DNA of 6,133 bases from CAYXXZ01 sp050175615 (GTDB lineage Bacteria; Pseudomonadota; Gammaproteobacteria; Pseudomonadales; Porticoccaceae): NCBI GenBank assembly GCA_050175615.1, contig JBFXIU010000200.1, positions 1 through 6,133 on the forward strand, in the 5' to 3' direction. Both the position numbers and the translations under genes were made by a program. The notes beneath the pieces were generated by a model. It saw only the letters and a program-made list of their open reading frames with translations. It ran no database searches and was not told the origin of the DNA. Shown in pieces: positions 5,524 to 6,133 of the stretch (the first letter of the stretch is position 1; each line of letters begins with the position of its first letter).

Positions 5524-6133
5524 TTACTGGATGGCGCTCACCTGAGACTCGTACTCTTCAAGAATCTCACAGGCCTTGCCAAGGTTCGTCGTGGAATACT
5601 GCCCGATTTGAACATCCATAACCCGGAATTGATCAACATCCTCACGTGTGATCCGCTGCTCCTGAAAGGCGCGAGTTACCGCTTGCATCGCTTCACCATA
5701 GCGAGTCCAAAGCGAACCTTGGTCGCACTCCGCATTCTTGTGCACCTGAACGACACCGGCCGAATTCCCGCCATAGGCTTCAATCAGTCCCTCGTATCCC
5801 TGACAGATGGTCGGATCGACCGCCGTAGATGCCTGTATCGACTCAGGGCTGGGTATCTCGCCCATCATCACATTCAATGGCGTGGACTCATTCACCATCT
5901 GAGTCAACTTTCCGTGTAGACTCTCGGGAATAGGCTTTCCAGCCGCTTGCAGCTTTACTATCTCCAGATTCAGCTCTTGCATGACATTGTTAAACCGGAG
6001 CATGCTATCCTGGGCCTGTTTATAGCTACACTCTGTTGCACCTGCTCCACCATCCCCCGCAAAGACAGGAACAGAAAGAACTCCAGCCACACAAAAACAA
6101 GAAATGGTGTTTGCAATGGTTGAACCAATTTTC
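5524..6133 (-). CDS. Unrecognised secreted (periplasmic) four-cysteine protein, 5' end cut by window edge
   Basis: The frame is open from its TAA at 5524-5526 to the right edge. A GTG at 6090 is possible, but it would start inside a signal peptide. The upstream frame reads KIGSTIANTISCFC, then VAGVLSVPVFA, then GDGG, a good hydrophobic core with cleavage after VFA. The last base of the window is G, followed by AAA ATT, so the start is probably an ATG ending at 6133 with two bases outside. The mature part, about 178 residues, is largely charged and helix-like. It has four cysteines (in ECSYK, TICQGY, AECDQG and KACEIL), which suggests two disulphides in the periplasm. No repeats, membrane segments or catalytic motif are evident, and I do not recognise the family. 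It converges on the disrupted gene at 4869-5390. Being a real gene is fairly sure; its role is unknown. Confidence 0.75.
   Translation of the reverse strand, partial: KIGSTIANTISCFCVAGVLSVPVFAGDGGAGATECSYKQAQDSMLRFNNVMQELNLEIVKLQAAGKPIPESLHGKLTQMVNESTPLNVMMGEIPSPESIQASTAVDPTICQGYEGLIEAYGGNSAGVVQVHKNAECDQGSLWTRYGEAMQAVTRAFQEQRITREDVDQFRVMDVQIGQYSTTNLGKACEILEEYESQVSAIQ

Overview
The window looks like chromosomal DNA of a gammaproteobacterium. The left edge carries the first 37 codons of rimO with the classical gammaproteobacterial N-terminus. The other genes (LysE/RhtB exporters, an AraC regulator, an ABC-F ATPase) are the kind found in environmental and marine members of that class. I cannot name a genus from the sequence alone.

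Layout, left to right. The minus strand starts with the 5' end of rimO (1-111), behind a good -10 box at 174-179. A plus-strand LysE-type exporter (296-889) follows. Its 3' end overlaps by 39 bp, tail to tail, the end of a minus-strand AraC-family regulator (851-1711). Upstream of araC on the same strand lie a GNAT acetyltransferase (1768-2265), a second, unrelated-looking RhtB/LysE exporter (2299-2931) and an intact two-domain ABC-F ATPase (2956-4605). Gaps within the ABC-F, exporter, acetyltransferase trio are 24 and 33 nt, so these three probably form one operon read from about 4725 leftwards. araC lies about 55 nt further on and may be its last gene. The ABC-F gene has a roughly 120-nt leader with a possible 14-codon leader peptide and three small hairpins, an arrangement that suggests attenuation.

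From 4869 to 5390 the plus strand holds the remains of a gene, or a gene with sequencing errors. It has a perfect Shine-Dalgarno site and a start codon. Protein-like sequence then alternates between two frames at four single-base shifts, two of them inside G runs. Rejoined, it would give a protein of about 173 residues with an N-terminal hydrophobic segment resembling the IPTL-type exosortase sorting signal, a second hydrophobic stretch and an Ig-like beta-rich tail. A long perfect inverted repeat (5407-5443) separates it from a convergent minus-strand gene (5524 to beyond 6133) for a secreted, four-cysteine protein I do not recognise.

How the genes may work together (inference): ABC-F proteins often protect the ribosome, RhtB proteins export amino acids and analogues, and GNAT enzymes acetylate small molecules. 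The trio could be a compact stress or antibiotic-tolerance unit combining target protection, efflux and modification. The LysE/AraC pair next to it is a familiar regulator-exporter arrangement.
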